Source: Candidatus Shapirobacteria bacterium
GTDB lineage: Bacteria; Patescibacteriota; Microgenomatia; UBA12405
Direction of reading: 5' to 3'
Length of the DNA stretch: 39,742 bases
Assembly (NCBI GenBank): GCA_016188545.1
Contig: JACPHO010000005.1
Location: forward strand, 1 to 39,742
Position numbers and translations under genes: made by a program. Of the stretch, positions 30,587 through 37,529 are shown in pieces. The notes below the pieces were generated by a model, which did not search any database, was not told the DNA's origin, and was given only the letters and a program-made list of their open reading frames with translations. Within the stretch, counting starts at the first letter, position 1; every line of letters begins with the position of its first letter.

Positions 30587-31212
30587 CTCTCAACTAGTAT
30601 TACCCGTGCCGGTGCGCCATCCACACCAACAACATGAAGCGGCAAACAAATCATTTCATACTTACCAGCTGGTACATTTTCTAAATTGAGTCCTTCAACA
30701 TTAACTATGCCTTTTGAAAGCAGAGCCTTGTGCACAGGATGATTTGGATTTGCTTTTTTTTCGATACTTAAAAAATCTGTGCCAACAAGCACAACTTCTT
30801 TTTTTACCAAAAATTCTGCGGCCTCAAGAGAAAGAGAAATATATTTCTTCGGAAACGTTGCCTTTCGAAGTAGCCGAAAATTTCCCGTTTTGAGAAGAAT
30901 CCGATCTCCTTTGGTAATATTTCTCTCCGAGAGGTCAGAAACTTGAATTTCTTGATGCTTTATTCCTGTCAGGTCCAAAACGCGACATTTTCCAATTAGT
31001 TTATTAAGAGGAATCTTGTCGAGTGTTTTTCCATTTTGTAGAAAATGACTTGGCGCGTCAATATGGGTTCCTGTGTGACTACCAAAACTAAACCGTGTTA
31101 GCGCAACCTCATCTTTTGCCAAAGTTGCAGTTTGTTCTATGGAGACCGATTCGTCGCCTTCCCAAACAAGCATATCCTTGTGTATCGGAAGAGTAACATC
31201 GTATATTTTCAC
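30583..31212 (-). CDS. Cyclase-family (PF04199-type) metal-dependent hydrolase
   Basis: 209 residues. The signature SHTGTHIDAPSHFL (about residues 45-58) is the metal-binding HxGTHxDxPxHF motif of the kynurenine-formamidase/cyclase family, and VPAGKYEMICLPLHVVGVDGAPARVIL is the conserved C-terminus. These enzymes hydrolyse amides or lactone-like bonds. The stop overlaps the zwf start by ATGA, and no tryptophan degradation genes are present, so formamidase function is unlikely; a role beside zwf and gnd is more plausible (see findings). Confidence 0.88.
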   Translation of the reverse strand: MKIYDVTLPIHKDMLVWEGDESVSIEQTATLAKDEVALTRFSFGSHTGTHIDAPSHFLQNGKTLDKIPLNKLIGKCRVLDLTGIKHQEIQVSDLSERNITKGDRILLKTGNFRLLRKATFPKKYISLSLEAAEFLVKKEVVLVGTDFLSIEKKANPNHPVHKALLSKGIVNVEGLNLENVPAGKYEMICLPLHVVGVDGAPARVILVER

Positions 31213-31248
31213 CGCAACAATTATCGCCTAAAGAACTCTTCCAGTCAA

Positions 31249-32424
31249 TCACCTAATAAAAAATCTGCCGATATCCTGAAAAGTAATCAGAAGAAGCAGG
31301 GTGAGTAAAATCGCCATGCCAATGGTGTGTACCATACTTTCGAATTTCTGCGGTACTTTTTTGCCAGTAATTCCTTCGATGAGAATAAAAAACAGTCTCC
31401 CCCCATCAAGTGCCGGGATGGGCAGGATATTAAAAAACGCCAGGGAAATAGAAAGGATTCCTGCAAGGTTTAGTATTTGCATCACTCGCTCTTTCATCTC
31501 TGGAATTTCTATAATATTACCAACTAGGGAATAAATGCCAACTGGTCCAGAGACTGCTCCGCTTAAGGGCTCTGCTGACTTTTGTTTAAACGAAGCTCCA
31601 ATAAGAGTTTTTAATACACTAAGATTGTAATCCATCAAATTTAAGGGATGAGAAATACCGGAAAATATTTTTTGCGTATTCGTTTCGTAGGTTAATTTTG
31701 CTGATCTGAAAGAAAAAAATCGCACTCCCAAAGCACCTTCATCTCTGGGAGGATTTATTCTTGGCGTTAGTTTTGCCTCGAAAAGTTTATTTGTTTTGAT
31801 ATCTTGCCAGGCAATTGTTACTTCTTTACCTTTGTTTGCAGAAATAGTCTCTAAAAAGTATTTGGTATTGGTAATTTTTTGTCCATTTACTTCTGTAATT
31901 TTTACTGCTTCTTTTATTCCTGCTTTTTGGGCTGGAGAATTTTTGACAACTTTATTAACAATAATACCTTCTAAATTTTGCTGGTTTACAAAAAAGAACT
32001 TGTGGTCTCCTAAAAGTGGAAGTTCGACAGTAAAATTGGACATGAATAAAAAGATGTAAAAAATAATGCTTGCTAAAACTGTGTTCATCAAAACGCCTGC
32101 AACAACAACCGATGCTTTTTGCCAGGGGCCTCTGGCAAAAAACGCCCTTTTGAGGTCTTTATTTGGAGTTTGGGATTTGGAGCTTGTGATTTTTCCGCCT
32201 CCGGCGGCGTCTTCCCCATACAACTTGACAAAACCACCAATAGGTAACCAGTTTATAGAATAGATTGTTTCTCCTCGTTTTATACCAAATGCGCGTGGCG
32301 GAAAACCAAAACCAAATTCCTCAACTTTTATTCCCAAGCGCTTTGCCACTAAAAAATGCCCCAACTCATGGATCAAAACCAGAACTGAAAGAATGATAAG
32401 AAATACTAAAGCAGTAAACAGCAT
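31249..32424 (-). CDS. rseP: Site-2-type membrane zinc metalloprotease (RseP-like)
   Basis: 391 residues. ILSVLVLIHELGHFLVAKRLG carries the HExxH zinc motif in the first membrane helix; a PDZ domain spans about 150-230 (VKNSPAQKAGIKEAV, ITEVNGQKI); FFNILPIPALDGGRLFF is the third-ligand NxxPxPxLDGG motif; a last membrane helix ends the protein. It cleaves membrane-bound anti-sigma or signal-peptide remnants, making the ECF sigma operon at 12330 a possible client. A heptamer tract and a CCGCC/GGCGG palindrome near residue 85 add AAGGGKITSSKSQTPNK. The start overlaps the frr stop by 1 nt. Confidence 0.93.
   Translation of the reverse strand: MLFTALVFLIILSVLVLIHELGHFLVAKRLGIKVEEFGFGFPPRAFGIKRGETIYSINWLPIGGFVKLYGEDAAGGGKITSSKSQTPNKDLKRAFFARGPWQKASVVVAGVLMNTVLASIIFYIFLFMSNFTVELPLLGDHKFFFVNQQNLEGIIVNKVVKNSPAQKAGIKEAVKITEVNGQKITNTKYFLETISANKGKEVTIAWQDIKTNKLFEAKLTPRINPPRDEGALGVRFFSFRSAKLTYETNTQKIFSGISHPLNLMDYNLSVLKTLIGASFKQKSAEPLSGAVSGPVGIYSLVGNIIEIPEMKERVMQILNLAGILSISLAFFNILPIPALDGGRLFFILIEGITGKKVPQKFESMVHTIGMAILLTLLLLITFQDIGRFFIR
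32162..32207. repeat. Heptamer tract plus GC palindrome inside rseP
   Basis: TTTGGAG, TTTGGGA, TTTGGAG, CTTGTGA (32162-32189; the last unit degenerate) then, 5 nt on, CCGCC-TCC-GGCGG (32195-32207). Two repeat types sit side by side within one cytosolic loop of RseP, in frame. Confidence 0.75.
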
Positions 32425-32978
32425 TATATTTGCAAGAGTTCTTCTTCCTTTCTTTTTCCTAAAGTATCAATTTCCGAAATTGTATCGTCAGTTAATCTCT
32501 GGACTTCTTTTTCCAGTCGTACCATCTCATCTTCTGAAATTGCTTTTTCATTGTATTGTTTTTTAATATCATGCATGGCCTCTTGCCTAACCTGACGCAC
32601 CATAATCCTTCCGTTTTCTAACTTTTGCTTCATTAGGTGAATTAGTTGCTCACGTCTTTCCTGGGAAAGGGGTGGAATAGAAATCCTAATAATCTGTCCA
32701 TCAACAACCGGACTTAGTCCAACATTTGCTTCTTGTATCCCTTTTTGTATTTCGTTAATAATTGTATGGTCAAAAGGAGTAATTAAAAGTGTCTGTGTAT
32801 CTTGTGTTCCAATGGTGGCAAGTTCCATTACTTTCAAACGCGTCGAACCACCATAGACGCTAATCGTAATATGTTCAACAAGACTTGGGGTTGCTCGGCC
32901 TGTTCGAACCGTTGCGACATCGGTTTTTAAAACCTCCAAAACCTTCTCCATGTTCACTTTTGTTTCGTCGGTGTTCAT
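32424..32978 (-). CDS. frr: Ribosome recycling factor
   Basis: 184 residues of standard RRF: TVRTGRATPSLVEHITISVYGG, TQTLLITPFDHTIINEIQKGI and a C-terminal KKQYNEKAISEDEMVRLEKEVQRLTD. It splits post-termination ribosomes with EF-G. It follows tsf by 8 nt with no pyrH between, unlike the common rpsB-tsf-pyrH-frr order. Confidence 0.97.
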   Translation of the reverse strand: MNTDETKVNMEKVLEVLKTDVATVRTGRATPSLVEHITISVYGGSTRLKVMELATIGTQDTQTLLITPFDHTIINEIQKGIQEANVGLSPVVDGQIIRISIPPLSQERREQLIHLMKQKLENGRIMVRQVRQEAMHDIKKQYNEKAISEDEMVRLEKEVQRLTDDTISEIDTLGKRKEEELLQI

Positions 32979-32986
32979 AAAAATAT

Positions 32987-33442
32987 TTATTCACCAATTG
33001 CAATACGAGCAATATTTTTGACAGTTATATTCTCGCCTACTCTTGCTATTGTTTCTTTAACAAGTCCCTCAATTGTTTTAGTACTATCTCTAATATATTC
33101 TTGTTTTAACAACGTGTCCACATCACGTGGCGCCATAGCGGCAACTTGCATGGCGATTTCATGGGCTAAATTCTTAAACTCCGAAGTCCTCGCAACAAAA
33201 TCTGTCTCGCACAACACTTCTACCATTGCCCCAACGCGACCATTTTGATGAATGTAGGATTCTACAAGTCCCTGCGAGGTTTCGCGCTCCGCCTTTTTTG
33301 CAGCTTTTTCAAGGCCATGTTTTTTGAGCCAAGTTAACGCTTTTTCGTAGTTATTATCTGTTTCTTCCAAAGCTTTCCGACAATCAGCCAATGAAACTTG
33401 CGTTTCATTTCGAAGTCGTTTTAATAATTTTATGTCTACCAT
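32987..33442 (-). CDS. tsf: Elongation factor Ts, short form
   Basis: 151 residues. IKLLKRLRNETQVSLADCRKAL is the UBA-like N-terminus and VLCETDFVARTSEFKNLAHEIAMQVAA the core motif with the TDF-V-A signature contacting EF-Tu. E. coli EF-Ts is 283 residues; here the second core subdomain and coiled coil are missing and the protein ends after a short ITVKNIARI. Similar short forms occur in cyanobacteria and Patescibacteria. Spacing to rpsB is 5 nt. Confidence 0.95.
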   Translation of the reverse strand: MVDIKLLKRLRNETQVSLADCRKALEETDNNYEKALTWLKKHGLEKAAKKAERETSQGLVESYIHQNGRVGAMVEVLCETDFVARTSEFKNLAHEIAMQVAAMAPRDVDTLLKQEYIRDSTKTIEGLVKETIARVGENITVKNIARIAIGE

Positions 33443-33447
33443 ATGCT

Positions 33448-34275
33448 TTATTCTGCTTTTTTCTTTCTTCCTCTTTTTTTAGGTTTTTCCCCGCCTGCAT
33501 CGCGCGGCGTCGCATTGCGGGCAGGTTCTTTTTCTTCTACTTTCTCTACTTCTTCTACTTTTTTCTCCCCTGTCTTTCGACCTTCTATCCACGCGTCAAT
33601 AATATATGACACAATGAGCTTAATACTTCCTACTGCATCGTCGTTTGCCGGAATTGGATAATCAATCACTGTTGGATCGGCATTGGTATCAACAATACCA
33701 ACTGTTGTAACACCCATTGCGTGTGCTTCGCGAACTGCAAGATTTTCTAAGTGGGTATCTATAATAAAGAGTGCATTAGGAGTCTTTTTAAGATCTGCAA
33801 CGCCACCGTAAAATGTTTCAAGTTTTTGTCTCTCCTTTTCCCATTGTCCTACTTCTTTTTTGGTATATTTGGCTTTTTCTTCATCTGATTGCAAGCGGTA
33901 AGAAATATCTCTAAGTTTCTTGTAGTTTTTGGAGACTTCTGAAAAGTTGGTCAGCGTGCCACCAATCCAGCGATTGGTAACAGAAAAAAGTCCCTCTGCG
34001 CTCTTGGCATCTTGACCCCGCTTGACTTCCTCTGCCACAATTCCTCTAGCCTGCCTTTTTGCGCCAAGCACAATCATAGTACCATTTTTTGCAGCTAAAT
34101 CTTTGACAAACCCTGCTGCTGTTTCTAAACCCTCTTTGGTTTTGGCTAAATCAATAATGTGGATATTATCGCGGGCCTCAAAAACAAAATCTCGGCTTTT
34201 CGGATTGTGCCTTGTTACCTGGTGTCCAAAATGACACCCAGCCTCCAATAATTCTTCTAGAGTAATTTCTCTCAT
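33448..34275 (-). CDS. rpsB: 30S ribosomal protein S2
   Basis: 275 residues. LLEAGCHFGHQVTRHNPKSRDFVF, FVTNRWIGGTLTNF-like (FSVTNRWIGGTLTNF) and NALFIIDTHLENLAVREAHAMGV are diagnostic uS2. After the folded domain (about 235 residues) comes a charged tail KKVEEVEKVEEKEPARNATP.. ending in KKRGRKKKAE; its middle part is encoded by a GC-rich palindrome. Head of rpsB-tsf-frr-rseP, preceded by a structured leader. Confidence 0.97.
   Translation of the reverse strand: MREITLEELLEAGCHFGHQVTRHNPKSRDFVFEARDNIHIIDLAKTKEGLETAAGFVKDLAAKNGTMIVLGAKRQARGIVAEEVKRGQDAKSAEGLFSVTNRWIGGTLTNFSEVSKNYKKLRDISYRLQSDEEKAKYTKKEVGQWEKERQKLETFYGGVADLKKTPNALFIIDTHLENLAVREAHAMGVTTVGIVDTNADPTVIDYPIPANDDAVGSIKLIVSYIIDAWIEGRKTGEKKVEEVEKVEEKEPARNATPRDAGGEKPKKRGRKKKAE
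33490..33525. repeat. GC-rich palindrome in the rpsB tail
   Basis: CCCGC (33490-33494) and GCGGG (33517-33521) with CCTGC-type inner matches and a CGCGCGGCGTCGC centre. It encodes PARNATPRDAGG in the unstructured tail of S2. Confidence 0.65.
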
Positions 34276-34343
34276 AATTAGTCCTTTAAACCTCCATCCG
34301 AATCCGTAGTCAGGACTATCTTCGGATGTGTGTAATTATTATA
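34276..34343 (-). promoter_or_regulatory. rpsB promoter and structured mRNA leader, candidate S2 autoregulatory element
   Basis: TATAAT (complement of 34338-34343) gives a leader of about 55 nt. In it CATCCGAA and TTCGGATG form an 8-bp stem; the enclosed GATAGTCCTGACTACGGA holds TAGTCCT, a perfect 7-nt complement of AGGACTA, which covers the Shine-Dalgarno (AAAGGA) just before the ATG. The loop could pair with the ribosome site as a pseudoknot. Confidence 0.55.
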
Positions 34344-34367
34344 TGTTACCAGAAAGGATAAAAAAAC

Positions 34368-34874
34368 TCAAGAAGCTAAAATCCCATCCGGCTTTCCAAT
34401 AAGAGAGGGTAAATCATTAACGCCGCGAGTGTCCAAAAATGATAATTTAGTGAATGTACTAAATTCCTCTCTAGTATTTTGATCAAAAAAGGAAATTTTG
34501 CACTGGTCGTGCAAAGTTGGATTCGACCAGCTAAAATCACTTCTCATCTTTACCTTTATTCTTCCCTCTCCATCTCTTCTAAGCTGTAATGCAAGAAAGA
34601 CCAAAGTATTTTTAATATCATAAAATCCAGGTAGTTCTTCTTGTTTACGTTTTTGCCTTCTTCGAATTTTCTTGTCTATATCTACCAATCCATCTTTTAT
34701 TGTCTGGTAATACAATTCATGTTCCTCTACTGTCTGACTGTGGCTTTCACCTTCTATCCAATCAGCTTGTCCTACCACAAACCCAGTAACTTGCCGTCTT
34801 ACTAATTCATCGGTCTGACGGGCTAATCCAAAATGTCTTCTTGCCCGATAATGAATAATAGTCTCTTTGCCCAT
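34368..34874 (-). CDS. Hypothetical protein
   Basis: 168 residues: basic N-terminus (MGKETIIHYRARRHFGLARQ), a middle with DIDKKIRRRQKRKQEELPGFYDIKN and a C-terminal part ending LPSLIGKPDGILAS. Polar throughout, no membrane helix, no recognised motif. It lies between the rpsB operon and the repeat-bordered lipid genes, and codon and base use look like its neighbours. TAAGAT about 9 nt before the ATG may be its -10. I do not recognise a family. Confidence 0.65.
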   Translation of the reverse strand: MGKETIIHYRARRHFGLARQTDELVRRQVTGFVVGQADWIEGESHSQTVEEHELYYQTIKDGLVDIDKKIRRRQKRKQEELPGFYDIKNTLVFLALQLRRDGEGRIKVKMRSDFSWSNPTLHDQCKISFFDQNTREEFSTFTKLSFLDTRGVNDLPSLIGKPDGILAS

Positions 34875-34924
34875 ACCGACCGCATCTTAGCATATTTTTA
34901 GGAAATATGCATAAAAAAATAATC

Positions 34925-34958
34925 TTTCCACCTTAGAGGTGGAACAGATACGCCACCT
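34925..34958 (+). repeat. 34-nt repeat, copy A (end of methyltransferase gene)
   Basis: TTTCCACCTTAGAGGTGGAA followed by CAGATACGCCACCT. Same orientation and near-identical to copies B and C. On the minus strand it encodes the last residues (KVAYLFHL) and the stop of the methyltransferase. Confidence 0.9.
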
Positions 34959-35811
34959 TGGGATTATTTGCCCGAAAAAGAAATTGGCGGACATCAATTG
35001 TACCCCTTCGAAACCAGTCAGCAGACTGCATTAAATACTGCAGATACTTATCAAAGGTTTTCTCGCCTGCCACAACAATTGCTTTGTCGCGATTTGCTGC
35101 CAGATTATCAGCCCACCTATCTAACGTTTTGGCATAGTGCGGCTGTAAACTTTCTTCATCTAATAACTCAAATCCGGCTTGGCTGCTTAATGTTCTAATC
35201 TCATCAGGGTATGGCAATTCCCCTCCTGGAAATATTTCGTTCTTCATAAAAATGCTGTAGCGTCCAAAGGCAAATTTCTTATCTGGAGGTGGAGGATTAC
35301 CAAATGTAATTGTGTGCAGCAACATCAACCCACCAGCAGGAAGTAAGCTTTGCGCTTTGGCAAAAAACGCCGGATAGTTTTCTCTTCCAAAATGTTCAAA
35401 CGACCCAATAACAACAATCGCATCAATCCTTCCTTCATAAGTTTCCCATCCTTCAAGTCTATACTCCAACCCCTCAAGGCCTCGAGCCACTTGACGTGAA
35501 TGTTCTAGCTGCACTGGGCTTAAATTAAGCCCCACTCCATTTACTCCATAAAGTTCTTGTGCCCGCCGCAGTGCATACCCATAGCCCGAGCCAATATCCA
35601 AAAGGGTTTCGCCTGGTCGTAAATCAAGTTTTGCAAGCGTGTGATCAGTTTTTGCAATCTGTGCTTGCCCAAGCGTCATCCCTTCTTGGGGAAAATAAGC
35701 ACAAGTATACATTCGTGTTTCTGGATCAACAAATGTAGTAATAATTGCATCGTTAGCATCGTACTGATGACGAACAGCTTCCTGTCGCCCTTCTATTTCT
35801 TGCGGCTGCAT
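34933..35811 (-). CDS. Cyclopropane/mycolate-type SAM-dependent fatty acyl methyltransferase
   Basis: 292 residues. ETRMYTCAYFPQEGMTLGQAQIAK followed by TLAKLDLRPGETLLDIGSGYGYALRRA and VNGVGLNLSPVQLEHSRQ is the pattern of mycobacterial mycolic-acid cyclopropane synthases and related CFA synthases, including the SAM loop (LDIGSGYG) and SFEHFGRENYPAFF. These enzymes add a methylene or methyl group from SAM to an unsaturated acyl chain. ATG 35811 is chosen because a good promoter ends 10 nt before it; the track starts at a TTG within the -35. The C-terminus is donated by repeat copy A. Substrate unknown; lateral transfer is likely. Confidence 0.85.
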   Translation of the reverse strand: MQPQEIEGRQEAVRHQYDANDAIITTFVDPETRMYTCAYFPQEGMTLGQAQIAKTDHTLAKLDLRPGETLLDIGSGYGYALRRAQELYGVNGVGLNLSPVQLEHSRQVARGLEGLEYRLEGWETYEGRIDAIVVIGSFEHFGRENYPAFFAKAQSLLPAGGLMLLHTITFGNPPPPDKKFAFGRYSIFMKNEIFPGGELPYPDEIRTLSSQAGFELLDEESLQPHYAKTLDRWADNLAANRDKAIVVAGEKTFDKYLQYLMQSADWFRRGTIDVRQFLFRANNPKVAYLFHL

Positions 35812-35821
35812 AACAGACAGG

Positions 35822-35850
35822 ATGGTACAGCAAAGAATCTCATTAGTCAA
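35822..35850 (-). promoter_or_regulatory. Promoter of the methyltransferase gene
   Basis: Minus strand TTGACT (complement of 35845-35850), 17-nt spacer, TACCAT (complement of 35822-35827), 10 nt before ATG 35811. The gene thus appears to be transcribed independently of the acyl-CoA dehydrogenase gene. Confidence 0.65.
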
Positions 35851-35880
35851 CCACTTTGAGCTTTTTGGCGATGGTACAAC

Positions 35881-35914
35881 TTTCCACCTTAGAGGTGGAA
35901 TAGATACGCCACCT
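35881..35914 (+). repeat. 34-nt repeat, copy B (between the two lipid genes)
   Basis: TTTCCACCTTAGAGGTGGAA then TAGATACGCCACCT; differs from copy A at one position. It lies between the stop of the acyl-CoA dehydrogenase-like gene and the promoter of the methyltransferase, outside both coding regions. Confidence 0.9.
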
Positions 35915-35925
35915 AAGATAATAGT

Positions 35926-37479
35926 TTAGTTTGCAGTTTTAAATCTTCTGTAATCCGCCCCTTTTTTTTCTATCTGGTCATTTATGTAATCAGTTGCATT
36001 GTGTGCTTCTTTGGCTGAATATCTATCTTCATCAATTAAACCTAGGGCAAATATGTAAGAAAAAATTTCTCCAAGAATAAATTCTGACCCTTCTGGCAGT
36101 GTCTTCCTATCAATATCTCTTTGTATGCTGGCAACAACAAATCTTGCTCGTCTATTAAATCTGGTCTTTGCCCTGTCAAAGAAAAACAGTTCGTTTTCTA
36201 ATTTTCCATTTTTTAGTCTCGCTGCCACGTCGCCGCCTATTTGATCGTAAAGAAACAATCTTGAACCTTCAAAAATAGTAAATGCCCAAGTATCTATTAC
36301 ATCCTGGAGCGCGTCTCCTGCATAAAATGCCTTTCCGCCTTTTAATTCTGCCCTATCTCTAGCTGATTCATGGGCAAGCCATGAAGAAAGCGTCTTAAGT
36401 ATGCCACTTTCTGAAATAAATCCTGTTATACTTCGATCAGTTAATGCCTTCCCGTCCGAATCTCTATATTCCACAACAGCGTTGAATAATGTTTCTAAAA
36501 TTACAGTCCTTGCATGAACGTTATTAAGAACCCATTGAACACCTGCTATCTCCGCTTGAAGTTTTCCTCCAATAATACGTTTTTGTGCATACTCTTTTGC
36601 TAATTCTTCTTCTCTTTCTTGCTGCCCCAGAGACATTCCTACAAAAAATGCTCGACTTTTTGTAAATAAATCCCTAAAATCATCTATGAGTCCTCTTCTT
36701 TGCAGCTCTACCATTAAATGATTTTTTGATAAGGTTATCTCCCCTGTGTTAATTCCATAACATATTCCATTAAGACCAGCAGTTGGTATTCTTTCTGTAG
36801 AAATATGTTCTTGCGGGACTAAGAATAAACCAACCGTTTTTGTGGGAGCATTTTTACGTAGAGCTGTAACAATAAGACCAGCATTTCCAGATAATCCCTG
36901 AAGATGCTTATACATTTTAAGTTTTATCTCATCACCATTTAATGAGTAAGATGAATCCATATCAAGAGCGCTCGAGCCAGATCTGTCCCGTTCGGTAATG
37001 GCAAGACCAAAACGCTCGCCGTTGCGAATTCTTGTTAAGTATTCTTCTTGTTGTTCTAAAGTCCCAAATCGCGCAATGGGCATAATGACAAGAGCAGTTG
37101 TAATGCCATACGATAAACCGAGGGAAATATCGTAATAAGATGCCATGCGGCCGACATGCATTATTTCTTCCTGTCTCATATTTGGATCTCTATCGCCAAG
37201 GGATGAAGCAAGGAATCCGCCTTTCACAAGTCTTTGCCATGCGCTATCTGAAATATATCCAGTTTCTGCATCTAGGTAATCAGGCGATGATACAACATCA
37301 ACAATACACTTGTGCATATGGGCTAAATATTCAGGCGTTGAGAGAGCCGTTATTTCAGTATCAGAAGTGACATCGGGCGTTTGTTGGGGCAAAAAACTTT
37401 CCCAACGCTTGAGCGGAGGAGGTAATGTACCTAATCTTCCTAAACCATGATCTCCGATTTCAACTAGTCTCTCTTGCAT
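35926..37479 (-). CDS. Acyl-CoA dehydrogenase family flavoprotein
   Basis: 517 residues. FGLAITERDRSGSSALDM corresponds to the FAD/substrate loop (LTEPxxGSD), LKMYKHLQGLSGNAGLIVTAL to the GxKxxxxNA strand, and TWAFTIFEGSRLFLYDQIGGD to the C-terminal helix with the catalytic-base Glu (EG motif). The N-terminal 70 residues and the 60-residue C-terminal extension are longer than typical 380-residue dehydrogenases. No beta-oxidation partners are present, so it probably works on a special acyl substrate with the neighbouring methyltransferase. ATG 37479 was preferred to the GTG at 37491, which lies in repeat C. Confidence 0.82.
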   Translation of the reverse strand: MQERLVEIGDHGLGRLGTLPPPLKRWESFLPQQTPDVTSDTEITALSTPEYLAHMHKCIVDVVSSPDYLDAETGYISDSAWQRLVKGGFLASSLGDRDPNMRQEEIMHVGRMASYYDISLGLSYGITTALVIMPIARFGTLEQQEEYLTRIRNGERFGLAITERDRSGSSALDMDSSYSLNGDEIKLKMYKHLQGLSGNAGLIVTALRKNAPTKTVGLFLVPQEHISTERIPTAGLNGICYGINTGEITLSKNHLMVELQRRGLIDDFRDLFTKSRAFFVGMSLGQQEREEELAKEYAQKRIIGGKLQAEIAGVQWVLNNVHARTVILETLFNAVVEYRDSDGKALTDRSITGFISESGILKTLSSWLAHESARDRAELKGGKAFYAGDALQDVIDTWAFTIFEGSRLFLYDQIGGDVAARLKNGKLENELFFFDRAKTRFNRRARFVVASIQRDIDRKTLPEGSEFILGEIFSYIFALGLIDEDRYSAKEAHNATDYINDQIEKKGADYRRFKTAN

Positions 37480-37484
37480 TGTAC

Positions 37485-37518
37485 TTTCCACCTTAGAGGT
37501 GGAATAGCTACGCCACCT
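37485..37518 (+). repeat. 34-nt repeat, copy C (upstream of acyl-CoA dehydrogenase-like gene)
   Basis: TTTCCACCTTAGAGGTGGAA then TAGCTACGCCACCT, one mismatch to copy B. It ends 11 nt from the glyA stop and begins 5 nt before the ATG 37479, closing the cassette on its right side. Confidence 0.9.
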
Positions 37519-37529
37519 TGGGAATTTTG

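Noticed and set aside
30583-31212. Kynurenine formamidase (kynB)
   Set aside because: The family motif fits but no tryptophan-catabolism genes are present; the context is pentose phosphate genes, so the name would mislead.
34876-34920. Hairpin GCATATTT-TTAGG-AAATATGC near the methyltransferase 3' end as terminator
   Set aside because: The U-run lies before, not after, the hairpin in the direction of minus-strand transcription, and the stem is all AT apart from its ends.
34925-37518. Integron-type gene cassettes (attC sites)
   Set aside because: The 34-nt repeats lack attC core sites and no tyrosine integrase is visible. Direct repeats around genes are reported as such without this label.
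34925-37518. CRISPR array
   Set aside because: Three copies about 960 and 1600 nt apart with genes between them; no short regular spacers.
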